From assembly GCF_000020125.1 (NCBI RefSeq), contig NC_010676.1, positions 1,488,001 to 1,552,000 of the forward strand: 64,000 nucleotides of DNA, in the 5' to 3' direction. This DNA comes from Paraburkholderia phytofirmans PsJN (GTDB lineage: Bacteria > Pseudomonadota > Gammaproteobacteria > Burkholderiales > Burkholderiaceae). Below the pieces are notes generated by a model that was not told where the DNA came from, did no database searches, and worked only from the letters and a program-made list of their open reading frames with translations. The translations under genes were made by a program, and so were the position numbers. This document shows, in pieces, positions 63,652-64,000 of the stretch; the stretch's first letter is position 1, and each line of letters begins with the position of its first letter.

Positions 63652-64000
63652 TGCGCGGCTCCGATCAGCAAGCCCCGCCGGTCGATCGCGAACATTTCGA
63701 CGTTGACCTGCGGCGGTACGATCTCGCGCGCCACTGCCAGTGCATGCCGGCAGACGATATCGCCGAGCGGCACCTGCTGCGCGTGAGCCAACGCGACCGC
63801 CTGCTGACTCGTGTTGGCCGCGCGGATCGACGCTTGAAGCGCGTCGTCGGCGCCCTGTTCGGCGGCCCATTGCGCGAGCCGTTCGAGGTCGATGCTCGAA
63901 TTGCGGCTATGCAGGTCGAGATGACCGGCCGCCAGCTTGCTGAGCTTGCCGAAACCGCCGCACACGCTCAGGCGCTCGACCGGCGCGCGTTTCATATGCT
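63648..64000 (-). CDS. cbiD: Cobalt-precorrin-5B C1-methyltransferase, C-terminal part
   Basis: Last 117 residues of a gene that continues beyond the right edge. The [21 protein letters not shown] stretch and [12 protein letters not shown] are characteristic of CbiD. It methylates C-1 during ring contraction in the anaerobic-type pathway, so its company with CobM and CobK indicates the mixed set seen in many proteobacteria. The stop overlaps the cobK start, showing translational coupling. Confidence 0.9.
   Translation of the reverse strand, partial: HMKRAPVERLSVCGGFGKLSKLAAGHLDLHSRNSSIDLERLAQWAAEQGADDALQASIRAANTSQQAVALAHAQQVPLGDIVCRHALAVAREIVPPQVNVEMFAIDRRGLLIGAAQ

Noticed and set aside
1..64000. 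CRISPR arrays, IS elements, tRNA or rRNA genes
   Set aside because: No spaced repeats, transposase-like proteins, terminal repeats or cloverleaf sequences were seen on reading both strands.

Overview
The window reads as an ordinary chromosomal stretch from a high-GC betaproteobacterium, most likely Paraburkholderia (Burkholderia sensu lato). This rests on two trimeric porins of the Burkholderia type, two proteins carrying the DUF4148 signature, an MctP/DUF3311 carboxylate transporter pair, many LysR and MocR regulators, and cobalamin genes of the CbiD/CobK/CobM set. That taxonomic call is inference from gene content, not from a marker gene. I see no rRNA, tRNA, insertion sequence, phage gene or CRISPR array.

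Layout. 1-0.47 kb: 3' end of an FdhF-like molybdopterin oxidoreductase. 0.6-1.7 kb: a porin whose stop codon lies in a 14-bp tandem repeat. 2-5 kb: a CobS-like AAA+ ATPase and a CobT-like VWA protein, followed by a class II glutamine amidotransferase and a MarC membrane protein. 7-8.7 kb: DUF3311 plus an MctP-type symporter, closed by a terminator. 9-13.3 kb: glycogen synthase, a VOC protein, a GST, a phytochelatin-synthase-like lipoprotein and a DUF1289 protein. 13.3-15.1 kb: a diguanylate cyclase overlapping an upstream membrane protein gene. 15.7-25.1 kb: redox and stress genes (old yellow enzyme, quinone-reductase-like enzyme with a convergent LysR gene, peroxiredoxin-like protein, cupredoxin plus Tat metallophosphoesterase, SDR, GST) and an M1 aminopeptidase lipoprotein. 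25.1-25.7 kb: a non-coding gap with a perfect 26-bp palindrome.

25.7-34.7 kb: a Tat aldo/keto reductase, an arsR-SRPBCC-GST-small membrane protein operon, a LysR regulator, a HAD hydrolase, a solitary amino-acid binding protein, and a D-amino-acid-dehydrogenase-like flavoprotein divergent from a MocR regulator. 34.9-45 kb: a beta-propeller lipoprotein, a glycosyltransferase, a VpsR-like sigma-54 activator, an epoxide hydrolase, CidA/LrgB, SurE, a DUF4148-tailed protein and an EamA exporter. 45-51.5 kb: periplasmic trehalase, an AlkB-type dioxygenase behind a LexA-box promoter, two beta carbonic anhydrases (one exported), DUF4148 protein, porin and DUF1488 protein. 51.7-58.7 kb: MFS exporter, lipase-like hydrolase plus AraC regulator, and LysR/agmatinase/polyamine-binding protein. 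58.7-64 kb: metR-metE divergent pair and the 3' end of a cobalamin operon (cbiD-cobK-cobM).

How the genes fit together. Most are small independent transcription units of metabolism, transport and stress defence. Functional pairs are CobS/CobT-like, DUF3311/MctP, CidA/LrgB, agmatinase/polyamine-binding protein, metR/metE, MocR/flavoprotein and cbiD/cobK/cobM. The points most worth following are the CobS/CobT-like pair without CobN, the SOS-type promoter of the AlkB gene, the minisatellite at the porin stop codon, the 26-bp palindrome and the lipoprotein form of phytochelatin synthase.
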